DNA of 64,000 nucleotides, taken from positions 310,001 to 374,000 of the forward strand of contig CAWJQP010000072.1 of NCBI GenBank assembly GCA_963844855.1, written 5' to 3'. This document shows positions 1-8,563 of the stretch, in pieces. The translations under genes were made by a program, and so were the position numbers. The notes under the pieces were generated by a model. It had not been told where the DNA came from and searched no databases. It saw only the letters and a list, made by a program, of their open reading frames with translations. Numbering within the stretch: the stretch's first letter is position 1; each line of letters opens with the position of its first letter. This DNA comes from DASQDN01 sp963844855. GTDB lineage: Bacteria > Acidobacteriota > Terriglobia > Bryobacterales > Bryobacteraceae.

Positions 1-1
1 C

Positions 2-217
2 GAAGAGGGATCGCTCTATCCCGCCTTGCACAGAATGGAGAGGCGGGGATGGATCGTTGCCGACTGGGGCTATTCGGAGAATAACCGACGGGCCAAATTT
101 TACAAGCTGACGCGAACCGGACGCAAACAACTTGAGAATGAGCTTTCGACATGGAGTCGAATCAGTCGGGCCATTACGAGCGTTGTCGGCGGTCGGTCTG
201 CCGTAGCCGTCGGCTAG
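2..217 (+). CDS. PadR-family transcriptional regulator, C-terminal part
   Basis: The left edge cuts the gene; the frame is open from base 2 to the TAG at 215-217. The visible part begins with EEGSLYPALHRMERRGW, the recognition helix and wing start that typify PadR repressors, followed by the wing with YKLTRTGRKQLENE. PadR proteins are small winged-helix dimers that repress nearby genes, in Acidobacteriota often a gene for a multi-pass MacB-like or permease protein. The target would lie to the left or is not visible. The N-terminal third of the DNA-binding domain is missing from the window, so neither length nor start can be judged. Confidence 0.85.
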   Translation, partial: EEGSLYPALHRMERRGWIVADWGYSENNRRAKFYKLTRTGRKQLENELSTWSRISRAITSVVGGRSAVAVG

Positions 218-220
218 TAA

Positions 221-934
221 CTATTCCTGGGTAGTCTTGGGGTGCGCCAAGAAACGGTATCCGACGCTGCGGACGGTCAACAAATGACGGGGCACAGATG
301 GGTCGTCTTCGATATATCTGCGCAGACGCACGATGAAATTGTCGATAGCGCGGGTATCGGTATCTTCGCGCACTCCCCAAACATCTTCCAGCAGTTTCTG
401 ACGTGAGCAGACCTGACCTTCTCGTTCGATGAGATAGCGAAGGAGGTTCGCCTCCATCAAAGTGAGTTGGAGCTTCCGTTCTCCGACTGTAAGCGTGAGA
501 TTTTCAAAATCGATCACGCGGCCACTGAATTCAAAGATGTCTCGAACAGATTGTCTCTGGAGCCAGTCTCGGCGACGCAGCAATCCCTTGATCCGCGCCA
601 TTAGGATTGGCAATTCGAACGGCTTCGGCAGATAATCGTCAGCGCCCGACTCGAAGCCGCGGAGTACATCCTCAGGCTGGCCACGCGCTGTCAGCATTAA
701 TGTGGGAACGTACTCGCCGGCCGAACGAAGTTGCGACATTACGTCAAAACCGTCAATACCCGGCAGCATAATGTCGAGCACGACTAAATCGAATTTGCCG
801 CGTTCCGTAGTAAGTCGCTCAAGCGCCGCCTCTCCACTCTCGACCACGTCGACGGCATACCCGTCAGCTTCGAGATTGAAGCGCAGGCCCGCGGCCAGGT
901 GCTGCTCATCTTCGACGATTAGGACCCGGCTCAT
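221..934 (-). CDS. OmpR-family response regulator
   Basis: Two-domain response regulator of 237 residues. The receiver domain (about 1-115) has the acidic pair E8/D9, the phospho-acceptor D54 in LVVLDIMLPG and the switch lysine in the LPKPF segment. The C-terminal half (about 130-230) is a winged-helix trans_reg_C domain ending LLTVRSVGYRF, the usual OmpR/PhoB DNA-contact wing. It overlaps the upstream kinase by 4 bases (ATGA type), so the two are translated together and form one two-component system that binds promoters after phosphorylation. The signal and the regulon cannot be read from the sequence; the next gene upstream in the same direction is a fatty-acid desaturase, which makes a membrane-state signal possible but unproven. 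Confidence 0.95.
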   Translation of the reverse strand: MSRVLIVEDEQHLAAGLRFNLEADGYAVDVVESGEAALERLTTERGKFDLVVLDIMLPGIDGFDVMSQLRSAGEYVPTLMLTARGQPEDVLRGFESGADDYLPKPFELPILMARIKGLLRRRDWLQRQSVRDIFEFSGRVIDFENLTLTVGERKLQLTLMEANLLRYLIEREGQVCSRQKLLEDVWGVREDTDTRAIDNFIVRLRRYIEDDPSVPRHLLTVRSVGYRFLAHPKTTQE

Positions 935-1872
935 GACCGTACGGTCGGTCGCGTTGCGGGCAACTCCAGCGTGAAGGTACTGCCGCGGTCCGAGCCTTCG
1001 CTCTCGGCATACGCGCGTCCACCGTGGCGCTCAGCAACTGATCGCACGATAAACAGACCCAGACCCGTTCCCTTGACCCGCAACGCCATTGCGTTTGGAA
1101 TGCGGTAAAAGCGTTTGAAGATTCGTTTCAGTTCTGTAGCTGGAATGCCGACGCCTTCATCCCTTACTCGGACGGCCAGTTGACCCGCCTCATGGCGCGC
1201 TAGCTCTACAATGACGCGAACCCTGGGGCCGGAATACTTCACGGCGTTGTCCAGTAAGTTTGAGATCGCCGCCTTCAGTTCCTCGAGATCTCCCGACACC
1301 GTAGCTTCCCCTACTGAATCGCGATAGTCGAGCGCCTCCGGTGGCAAGTGGTGCCTCAATCTTGCCAACTGCACGCACTCCTGCACAAGCGCGCGAAGGT
1401 CTACTGGAGAACGGTTGAGCTGCTTTGTTTGGCTTGTCCGGGCCGCACGCAGAACCTGCTCGATCGTTCCCATCAACCGGTCGGAATCGGCGAGCATGAT
1501 GTCGTAGAACTCTCGCCGCTTGGATTCTTCAATGTCGCGCGACTGCAGCGTCTGCAAATACAGACGCATAGAGGCGACAGGGGTCTTCAGCTCATGCGTG
1601 ACCGAGTTGATGAAGGCGTCGTGCTGCTCATTTCGACGGATCTCCCGGATCAGGAAGATTGTGTTGAGCACAACACCCGTAATGATAAGGCCAAAAAACA
1701 GGACGCCCAGGACAAGCAGGATTCCGGCGCGCCAATTCAGCGCGATCCATCCCATTGTCAACGCGGCGGCGAGGACAACTACGCCGGCGCCGAGAGCGGT
1801 AAAGAAGAACTTGCTTCTTTGACGTCCGCCTTTCACCATCAAACCCAGTGTAAGGGTAAGGGCGGGATTCAC
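931..1872 (-). CDS. Membrane sensor histidine kinase
   Basis: Protein of 313 residues with two N-terminal transmembrane segments (about 23-46 and 50-76), almost no periplasmic loop, then a HisKA helix with the phospho-acceptor H93 in VTHELKTPVA and a HATPase_c domain with the N box (LLDNAVKYS), G1 (VRDEGVGIP) and G2 (KGTGLGLFI) motifs. Lacking a sizeable external domain, it probably senses something in or at the membrane. The start is a GTG that directly follows the stop codon of the desaturase gene; an internal ATG 11 codons later is an alternative. The end overlaps the response regulator by 4 bases. It phosphorylates that regulator by family rule. Confidence 0.93.
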   Translation of the reverse strand: MNPALTLTLGLMVKGGRQRSKFFFTALGAGVVVLAAALTMGWIALNWRAGILLVLGVLFFGLIITGVVLNTIFLIREIRRNEQHDAFINSVTHELKTPVASMRLYLQTLQSRDIEESKRREFYDIMLADSDRLMGTIEQVLRAARTSQTKQLNRSPVDLRALVQECVQLARLRHHLPPEALDYRDSVGEATVSGDLEELKAAISNLLDNAVKYSGPRVRVIVELARHEAGQLAVRVRDEGVGIPATELKRIFKRFYRIPNAMALRVKGTGLGLFIVRSVAERHGGRAYAESEGSDRGSTFTLELPATRPTVRS

Positions 1873-2742
<870 letters not shown>

Positions 2743-2804
2743 AACCCTATCAATTTCTAAGAGTTGCCATTGTAAAACTTGTGTAATTGAAGGTTGTCGA
2801 AAGA

Positions 2805-3509
2805 CTACTTGCGGAATTTGCTTTTGATATCCGGCCAGAATTCGCGAAGCATTCGCAGGCCGGTCTCGGAACCAAGACTAATAGCAGTTCGAGTTACACC
2901 TTGGGTCCATGGATCTTTGGTGCCGGGACGCATAAACTCGGCCAGCGTATTGCCGGCAAAACTTCCTGCAATCCGACCCACCGCCAACGACGTACCGCCG
3001 TTGTCCATTTGTACGATAAAACTACGGCTTAAGACGAATTTCGCCCTCGGACCGAACCCTTCTTTTCCGGATCGATAGAACCGCGGATCTTCACCACGGG
3101 CCGCGCCAATACCGAAACGAACGGTACTACTCACCAAATGCCGAGTGTAATTGTTCCTAAGGCGGCGCCCGTAAGCCATTCCGCCGGTGCCCCACTCGTC
3201 GCCAACACCGCCAATCTGTCCGATTGTCGTAGTTAGGCCGACGCGCCCGAGCGATTCCATGCTGAACGCCGACTTCAGGAAGTAATCAGTTTTTCCTTTG
3301 AAATCGAGTGGCGTAGGATGCCCTTGTACCGCCTCAACAGGCGTTGCGAGCGGAAAGTTTGGTTCTTGGAGGGGAAGTTGTCCAGGTTGTAGTTCTTGGG
3401 TTTGAGCCGATAAGGCCCAGGAACAAATCAGAAACGCGGCTCCGGTCCTAAAGGACCGTGTGAGAGGCAGATTAATACGCGTCAATACTATCATCGTAGT
3501 ACAAATCAA
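2805..3509 (-). CDS. Secreted protein of unknown function
   Basis: Protein of 234 residues. A hydrophobic stretch near residues 18-34 that ends ALSAQ looks like a signal peptide; the true start may be the second ATG (residue 6). The mature part has no membrane helix, is rich in glycine and arginine and contains repeated short hydrophobic segments such as TTTIGQIGGVG, which would suit a beta-rich or outer-membrane-associated fold. I recognise no domain. It stands alone between the desaturase gene and a sugar-isomerase-like gene transcribed in the same direction. Similar proteins seem common in Acidobacteriota, but I cannot name a family. Confidence 0.7.
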   Translation of the reverse strand: MICTTMIVLTRINLPLTRSFRTGAAFLICSWALSAQTQELQPGQLPLQEPNFPLATPVEAVQGHPTPLDFKGKTDYFLKSAFSMESLGRVGLTTTIGQIGGVGDEWGTGGMAYGRRLRNNYTRHLVSSTVRFGIGAARGEDPRFYRSGKEGFGPRAKFVLSRSFIVQMDNGGTSLAVGRIAGSFAGNTLAEFMRPGTKDPWTQGVTRTAISLGSETGLRMLREFWPDIKSKFRK

Positions 3510-3580
3510 GCGGCCTGGTAAGCCACCTGGTACATCTTGCGCTTTACCGTTACGATGCGCAAGCGGTTTCTTCTAAAGAG

Positions 3581-4438
3581 TCAGCTTGTCTTGATGCCGC
3601 GCAACTTATTGTAGTTCGAGAGACATTTCTCCGCTGTCTCGAAAGCCGGTAGGTCGTAACCCTCTTGCTCGATGTAGTAAAACTTCACACCGCCTGACTT
3701 CTCTGCTGCTGCGAAGATATCTTTCCACGGAGCGACGCCTTCGGCGAACAGAACACGGTAACCCTTTTCTTTGGACCACTCTTTCAAATGAAGAGACCCG
3801 ATGCGACCTGGATTTCCCTTAATCCATACAACCGGATCGGAGCCGGCTTCGATGCAAGTACCGACATCGAGCTGAAGCATTACATCTTTCGGCGTATTAG
3901 CAGCAAGTACATCCATCGGCCGCTTGCCGTCGATCGGCTTGAATTCCAGAGCATGGTTATGGAAGCCGGATGTCATTCCTGCAGCCTTCAGCTTTTCCTG
4001 GCCGGCGGTCAATTTATCCGCAACTGTCTTCCAGCCGTCGAGTCCGTTCACCCGACCTGCGCTCGCCATGATGAGTGTTTTCGAACCGATAATGCCGTTC
4101 AGATCGATTGCCTTTTGGATGTTGGCCGGATCAAAGGAAGTCGAGCTATTGTGCGTTGACCAACACGTCAGCTTGGCTTCATCCAGCACTTTGCGCACTT
4201 CCTTGGCATAGTCCGGTGTCCACTCGAAGTACGGCGAGTAAAACTCAACGCCCTCGTAACCCATTTGTCCGACTCGGCGCACCGTGCCGAGCAGGTCTGT
4301 TTTCATCTCGTCGCGAACGGAGTAAAGTTCAAGGCCGACCGGCGCTCCCTTACGCTTGGGCGCTGCATGGGAAAGTCCGAGGGCCGCCGAGGTAGCCGCC
4401 AGGAAAGAGCGGCGTGTCGTTGAATAGCGAGAAGACAT
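3581..4438 (-). CDS. Secreted sugar phosphate isomerase/epimerase-like TIM-barrel protein
   Basis: Protein of 285 residues. The N-terminus has a twin-arginine-type leader (TTRRSFLAATSAALG), so it is probably exported folded. The rest is an AP-endonuclease-2/xylose-isomerase-like TIM barrel: GLELYSVRDEM for strand 1, then GFHNHALEF, MLQLDVGTC and HLKEWS, which carry the usual His/Glu/Asp metal ligands, and a final YIEQEGYD. Members act as isomerases, epimerases or inositol-pathway dehydratases; the substrate cannot be predicted. It is divergent from the secreted RraA-like gene with 46 bases between the start codons, so the two may share a control region. Confidence 0.88.
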   Translation of the reverse strand: MSSRYSTTRRSFLAATSAALGLSHAAPKRKGAPVGLELYSVRDEMKTDLLGTVRRVGQMGYEGVEFYSPYFEWTPDYAKEVRKVLDEAKLTCWSTHNSSTSFDPANIQKAIDLNGIIGSKTLIMASAGRVNGLDGWKTVADKLTAGQEKLKAAGMTSGFHNHALEFKPIDGKRPMDVLAANTPKDVMLQLDVGTCIEAGSDPVVWIKGNPGRIGSLHLKEWSKEKGYRVLFAEGVAPWKDIFAAAEKSGGVKFYYIEQEGYDLPAFETAEKCLSNYNKLRGIKTS

Positions 4439-4484
4439 AACTGGCCCTTATTACATCACACCCGGGTATGATAGAGTCCCTCGT

Positions 4485-5360
4485 ATGAAACCAGCCCGCC
4501 TCCTGATGTGCGCGGTTGCAGCGGTCCTCGGAGCGAATGCCCAGCTAATGACTCTGACCAAGGATCAGATGGTCAAGCTCACCGCGAAAAACCCGTATGA
4601 GCGCTTCGAAGATGGCCGCCCGAAGGTTCCTGACGCCTTGATCGAACGCATGAAAGGAATGTCAGCCGAAGACGTCTGGACCATCCTTCCCGGTAAGGGT
4701 TTTCCAAACCACTTCGCGGGTGATTTCAAACTTACGAAGCCGGGAACGAAGCTGGTCGGACGCGTCGTCACGGCGCAGTTCATGCCGGTGCGCGGAGATC
4801 TAAATGAAATCATCGCGGCGGAGGGCAAGCAGAAGGGTTACTTCGGAGGACAGAATCAGTGGGTGCTCGATCAACTGCAGCCTGGCGATGTCGTTGTGAT
4901 CGACCTTTTTGGCAAGAATGAGTACGGCACGTTCGTCGGCGACAATCTCGCCTACTACATCATGCAAAAGACGAAGACTGGCCTGGTTGTCGACGGAGCC
5001 GTCCGCGACCTCGAAGGCATAGCAACTTTTGATTTGCCGGTCTATTACAAGAACGCGCATCCGACACCGATCCGCGATGTCATGCTTACCGGTTTCAACG
5101 TCCCAATCCGCATCGGTGGAGTAACCGTCATGCCCGGCGATATCGTTCTCGGAGATCGCGAAGGCATTTCGATCGTCCCGCCACAGCTTGTCGAGGACGT
5201 GGTCAAACGTGGGGAAGACACGAAGATTCACGATGATTGGACAAAGATGAAGTTTCGCGAAGGCAAGTATAAGTCGAGCGACATCTACGGTAGCCCTCGC
5301 GATCCTGCGCTCAAACAGGAGTACGAGGAGTACCGCAAGAAAGCGGCATCGCAGAAATAG
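4485..5360 (+). CDS. Secreted RraA-like (HMG aldolase fold) protein
   Basis: Protein of 291 residues with a cleavable signal peptide (about 1-19, ending GANAQ). The mature part matches the RraA/dimethylmenaquinone-methyltransferase-like fold: the segment GDNLAYYIMQKTKTGLVVDG and the following VRDLEGI hold the conserved Gly-Asn-Leu and G-x-x-R-D metal/substrate residues of HMG/CHA aldolases, and GGVTVMPGDIVLGDREG is the family's C-terminal signature. Family members are pyruvate-releasing aldolases or, for RraA itself, RNase E inhibitors. An exported member cannot act on RNase E, so an enzyme role is more likely. It abuts the next gene end to end (converging at 5360/5361). Confidence 0.85.
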   Translation: MKPARLLMCAVAAVLGANAQLMTLTKDQMVKLTAKNPYERFEDGRPKVPDALIERMKGMSAEDVWTILPGKGFPNHFAGDFKLTKPGTKLVGRVVTAQFMPVRGDLNEIIAAEGKQKGYFGGQNQWVLDQLQPGDVVVIDLFGKNEYGTFVGDNLAYYIMQKTKTGLVVDGAVRDLEGIATFDLPVYYKNAHPTPIRDVMLTGFNVPIRIGGVTVMPGDIVLGDREGISIVPPQLVEDVVKRGEDTKIHDDWTKMKFREGKYKSSDIYGSPRDPALKQEYEEYRKKAASQK

Positions 5361-6967
5361 CTACTGCAAATAACGCTGTAAGAAATCCATCGCGGCGGTG
5401 ACAGCTTCCGCCGTCAGGGGATGACCTTGCCTGTGGTTGAGAAAGCCAATACGGTCAGCAGCTCCCGACAAAGCATAAACGGGTTTGACGGCATTCAGGT
5501 ACAGCAAACTCCGGTCACTATCCGCCGAATCGCCGGCTATCAGGAGAAATGGTCTCGGGGCGATGAGCGCCAGCAGTTCGTGATGATCTCTAGTGTGGTC
5601 GAGTTGCTCACCGAGGTACCAGTAGTCTTCATAGTTCGAGAAACTCAGGCCGATCCCAGGTTCCGAGCTGACTGTCGCACCGATACGCTCATCGAAGGCT
5701 GCCGCATAAAGCGCCATCTTGCCACCCAGCGAATGACCGATGATGCCTATCTTGCGGGCATCGAGTTCGGGCAACGTCTGCAAATAGTCCAGAAGACGTT
5801 GTGAGTCCCAAACCCATTTCCCGAGCCCTGTGAGCTTCGGATGTTTCAGTTTAAGGTTAGCGACAGCTTCGGTGTAGTGCTCGCCGTAGCTCTCTCCAAA
5901 CCAGCGAATCGCTACCGCCGCGAATCCGCGCTGAACCGCTTGCAGACCGAATGTTGCGCGACTCGTCGCGTTGTATATCCTTCCTCCCAGATTCTTGCCC
6001 GCGGGCGTATCTATGTCGTAGTAAGGCACGATGACAACGGGTAAGGGCTTGTCAGGCTTACCCGGAGGAAGCATGAGGTAGATCTTCTCCCAATAATCTT
6101 TCTCGACCTGGAGGTACATCAGTCTGCCGGTGTACTGTGTCTCGTTATGAGTCTCGATGAGCCGCGCGCTAACGGGCGGTTTTTCGATGCCACTGATTCC
6201 CAGGACGTCTATCCACTGTTTCTGGAGAATCGGCCGTCGCTCCTTCCAATCTTGTGAAGTGAGTAGAGGAGTTAGTTCCCCCGAAACGGTTCGGCAGACG
6301 CGAAAGCTGGTGAAGCGACTCTTGCGATCCGGCTCCATGGAAGAACGGTAGCCGCCGCTCCATTTCGACGTCGAAGAGATATAGGATCCGCCACGAATGA
6401 CTTTGGAGAAGCTTGATCCGTCTTGGACCCATTCCCAGACATTGCCAATGGTATTAAACAGTCCATGTTCATTCGCCAGCAAGGCTCCGGCAGGGACGGT
6501 GCCCGTTGACGCAAGACGCTCGAGTAGCTTCCGCGTATCTTTCGTTTGATCGTCGCCAAGGTTGGCATACTTGCGAATATCAGCCGTAGTAGGAAGTTTG
6601 CCGGCTGCGTAAGCCCACTCGGCGTCGGTGAGCAGGCGATAACCATTCTTACTGCGATCGCACGATCCCGTCGACAGGTTGTAACAAGGCTCCAGTCCTT
6701 CACGCTCACTGCGCAGATTGCAGTAACGAATCGCATCCCACCACGAAACGTTATCGACTGGCAGCTGATCGCCTACGTTGACTGAAGGGTTGGTATTCGT
6801 AACATTCCTGTACTCATCCTGAGTAACTTCGCCCGTGCTCACAGAAAAGGGCAAGACATCGGAGGCGTTCGTTTGACGGGCAGGCAACGTTACAAAGGAT
6901 GTTGTCAGATCAGCGGCGCCAGAGCTCCAACGACGAGCGCAAAACATGTCAGACGTGTCCATCTCAT
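5361..6967 (-). CDS. SUMF1-type domain fused to alpha/beta hydrolase, secreted (apparent frameshift)
   Basis: The N-terminal half (about 210 residues) is a formylglycine-generating-enzyme-like SUMF1 domain (GEVTQDEYRN, NVSWWDAIRYCN, GNVWEWVQDG, RGGSYIS, FRVCRTV). The C-terminal half is an alpha/beta hydrolase of acetyl-xylan-esterase/dienelactone type with the nucleophile motif GHSLGG and a late histidine in NHRQGHPLT. The frame holding both domains has no signal peptide and no good start. A start with a fair ribosome site (GAAGG) lies at 6967 in another frame and encodes the signal peptide MRWTRLTCFALVVGALAPLI before a TGA at 6905-6907. One indel near 6905-6925 would join the two. No sulfatase gene lies nearby, so the SUMF1 domain is probably a binding or unrelated oxidase-like module. 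Confidence 0.8.
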
Positions 6968-7031
6968 CGTTGTACCTTCGTAACTCATAGAGTATCTTCC
7001 AAAGCGCATAAATATGCCGGCTAGCTGCGGT

Positions 7032-7060
7032 TTGCACAACAGAATAAAACATGTTAGGAT
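7032..7060 (+). promoter_or_regulatory. Possible sigma-70 promoter of the PEP-CTERM gene
   Basis: TTGCAC at 7032-7037 and TAGGAT at 7055-7060 are separated by 17 bases. The start codon follows at 7083 with an AGGGGG ribosome site. Both boxes deviate from consensus, so this is a weak prediction. Confidence 0.4.
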
Positions 7061-7082
7061 TCTTTTGATTTAGGGGGAATCC

Positions 7083-7706
7083 ATGCGATCAATTCTAATT
7101 ATTGTTCTTGCACTTTCCTGTGTAGCTGGAAGCGTGCTAGCAGCTCCTCTCACCGTCAATTATGAGGGAAGCATCTTAGAAGGTCAGCCGGGCGTGGATC
7201 AAGGCCTGCCGATCTATCTCAGCCAGACACCGAACAATGTTCGTTTCCGATTCTTCGTTCCAAACTTCGCATCGCTTACGGCGATCAATTCCATCAGTGT
7301 CTCGTTTGATCTTTACGACGATAACGCAAACGGATTCGAGCAGGGCGACTCGGTGTTCGTGCTCAACAGCATTGGTGAGCCGAATGTCTTTCTGACATCG
7401 TTTAACGACTTGACCGGATACACGTCGGCATCCCCGCTGACCATCTCCACATCCCTACCAAACGGCGATCTCCCGAATGCTTTGCTCGAAATACAGAACG
7501 ATGGCGTCTTTTTCATTCGCGTCAATCGAAACGGCAACAATCGAGAAGGTAATGATTTCTATGTTGACAATGTGTCGGTAGCGATCGACGGAGAAGCAGC
7601 AGTGCCGGAACCCGGATCCCTCGGACTTCTCACTGGCGCACTTGCAGTCGGATTATTCTACCGGCGACGCCGTCGCGCATCGGTTGACAACGTAGAAATC
7701 CGCTGA
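7083..7706 (+). CDS. PEP-CTERM sorting domain protein
   Basis: Secreted protein of 207 residues. A signal peptide spans about 1-20 (ending VLAAP). The C-terminus has the complete PEP-CTERM tripartite tag: VPEPGS, a hydrophobic helix (LGLLTGALAVGLFY) and a basic end (RRRRR). Such proteins are handled by an exosortase (EpsH/XrtA type) and are linked to extracellular polysaccharide. The middle is a beta-rich unknown domain with many Asn/Asp residues. An AGGGGG ribosome site precedes the ATG. Its last 49 bases overlap the 3' end of the convergent GntR gene. No exosortase gene is in the window. Confidence 0.9.
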   Translation: MRSILIIVLALSCVAGSVLAAPLTVNYEGSILEGQPGVDQGLPIYLSQTPNNVRFRFFVPNFASLTAINSISVSFDLYDDNANGFEQGDSVFVLNSIGEPNVFLTSFNDLTGYTSASPLTISTSLPNGDLPNALLEIQNDGVFFIRVNRNGNNREGNDFYVDNVSVAIDGEAAVPEPGSLGLLTGALAVGLFYRRRRRASVDNVEIR

Positions 7707-8434
7707 TGCAGTTGAGACGTATCGTGCCTTTCCGCGGCGCGTACTAACAAATCGCGAGCATCAATGAGATGTTCGATCATCTTCTGGCGAGCGTCTTCGC
7801 TGTCGCGCTTGCGAATTGCGTGATAGATGCGTCGATGCAAGGTGAGTGTGTGTTCGGGTTCCACGAGCTGAGATGTGACCGTAATCAGTTTACCGAGCGA
7901 CTTGTGGACCACCGCAAACATCTGCCCGCAAACTCGATTGCCTGCAGCCTTGAATATGGCTTGGTGAAAAAGCAGATCATGATGTACGAAAAGTTCATGG
8001 TCCAAACCTGCCTGTTCCATCGTCGACAATTCTGCTCGCAGCTCTTTTAAATCCTCATCGGATGCTCGAAGAGCGGCGCGCGCGGCAAGCTCCGGCTCGA
8101 CCACCAGTCGAGCCTCCATGATTTCGTGGAAAGAGATGCCATCGAGCAGGATAAGAAACTCCATGGGCTCCCCAAGAATCGATCCGGCGCCTGAGTTGAG
8201 ATAGGTTCCGTCGCCGACACGCTGGGAAATCACTCCCATAATTTCGAGAACCTTCAATGCCTGGCGGAGAGACGAGCGGCTCACACCAAAGCTTTCCGCT
8301 AGTTCGCGCTCCGATGGTAAGCGACAGCCGGCAACTAAAGCACCTTCCGAGATCAGTTGTTTGAAGATCGAAATGAGTTTTACGGTTACGTCCTCCTTTG
8401 CAGCTCGAGGACGCTTGGAAACGATCACACTCAT
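7658..8434 (-). CDS. GntR-family transcriptional regulator, FCD (FadR) subfamily
   Basis: About 258 residues from the chosen ATG at 8434 (a GTG at 8455 would add seven). The winged helix has LPSERELAESFGVSRSSLRQAL, split here as RLPSERELAESFGVS and RSSLRQALKVLE, followed by an FCD ligand domain (about 90-230) with the expected acidic and histidine metal ligands in EARLVVEPELA, HDLLFHQAI and HRRIYHAI. FCD regulators of this type (UxuR, ExuR, LldR) respond to sugar acids or organic acids. It is divergent from the TonB receptor gene, and a consensus FadR-type operator lies between them, so it very probably controls the receptor-GH39-MFS locus and perhaps itself. The last 16 codons overlap the PEP-CTERM gene on the other strand. 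Confidence 0.93.
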   Translation of the reverse strand: MSVIVSKRPRAAKEDVTVKLISIFKQLISEGALVAGCRLPSERELAESFGVSRSSLRQALKVLEIMGVISQRVGDGTYLNSGAGSILGEPMEFLILLDGISFHEIMEARLVVEPELAARAALRASDEDLKELRAELSTMEQAGLDHELFVHHDLLFHQAIFKAAGNRVCGQMFAVVHKSLGKLITVTSQLVEPEHTLTLHRRIYHAIRKRDSEDARQKMIEHLIDARDLLVRAAERHDTSQLHQRISTLSTDARRRRR

Positions 8435-8522
8435 AGGTCCGACCAATGCTAGCACGGATCTAGCTCAATTCAAGCCTCACGTTAATGTCAGATGCAACTA
8501 GGTCTTGTAAATCCATGCGAAT

Positions 8523-8533
8523 TGGTAGTACCA
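8523..8533. promoter_or_regulatory. FadR/FCD-type GntR operator
   Basis: TGGTAGTACCA is an exact match to the TGGTnnnACCA consensus of FadR-subfamily GntR regulators, with A/T-rich flanks extending the dyad. It lies 30 bases before the ATG of the TonB receptor gene and about 90 bases from the start of the divergent FCD regulator, the place expected for a repressor site blocking the receptor promoter or leader. Confidence 0.65.
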
Positions 8534-8563
8534 TTTCGACAGTCCGCCGCACAGGAGCTCGCC

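Noticed and set aside
5361..6967. SUMF1 domain as a sulfatase-activating enzyme
   Set aside because: No sulfatase gene lies in the window and the domain is fused to a hydrolase; EgtB shows the same fold serves other roles.
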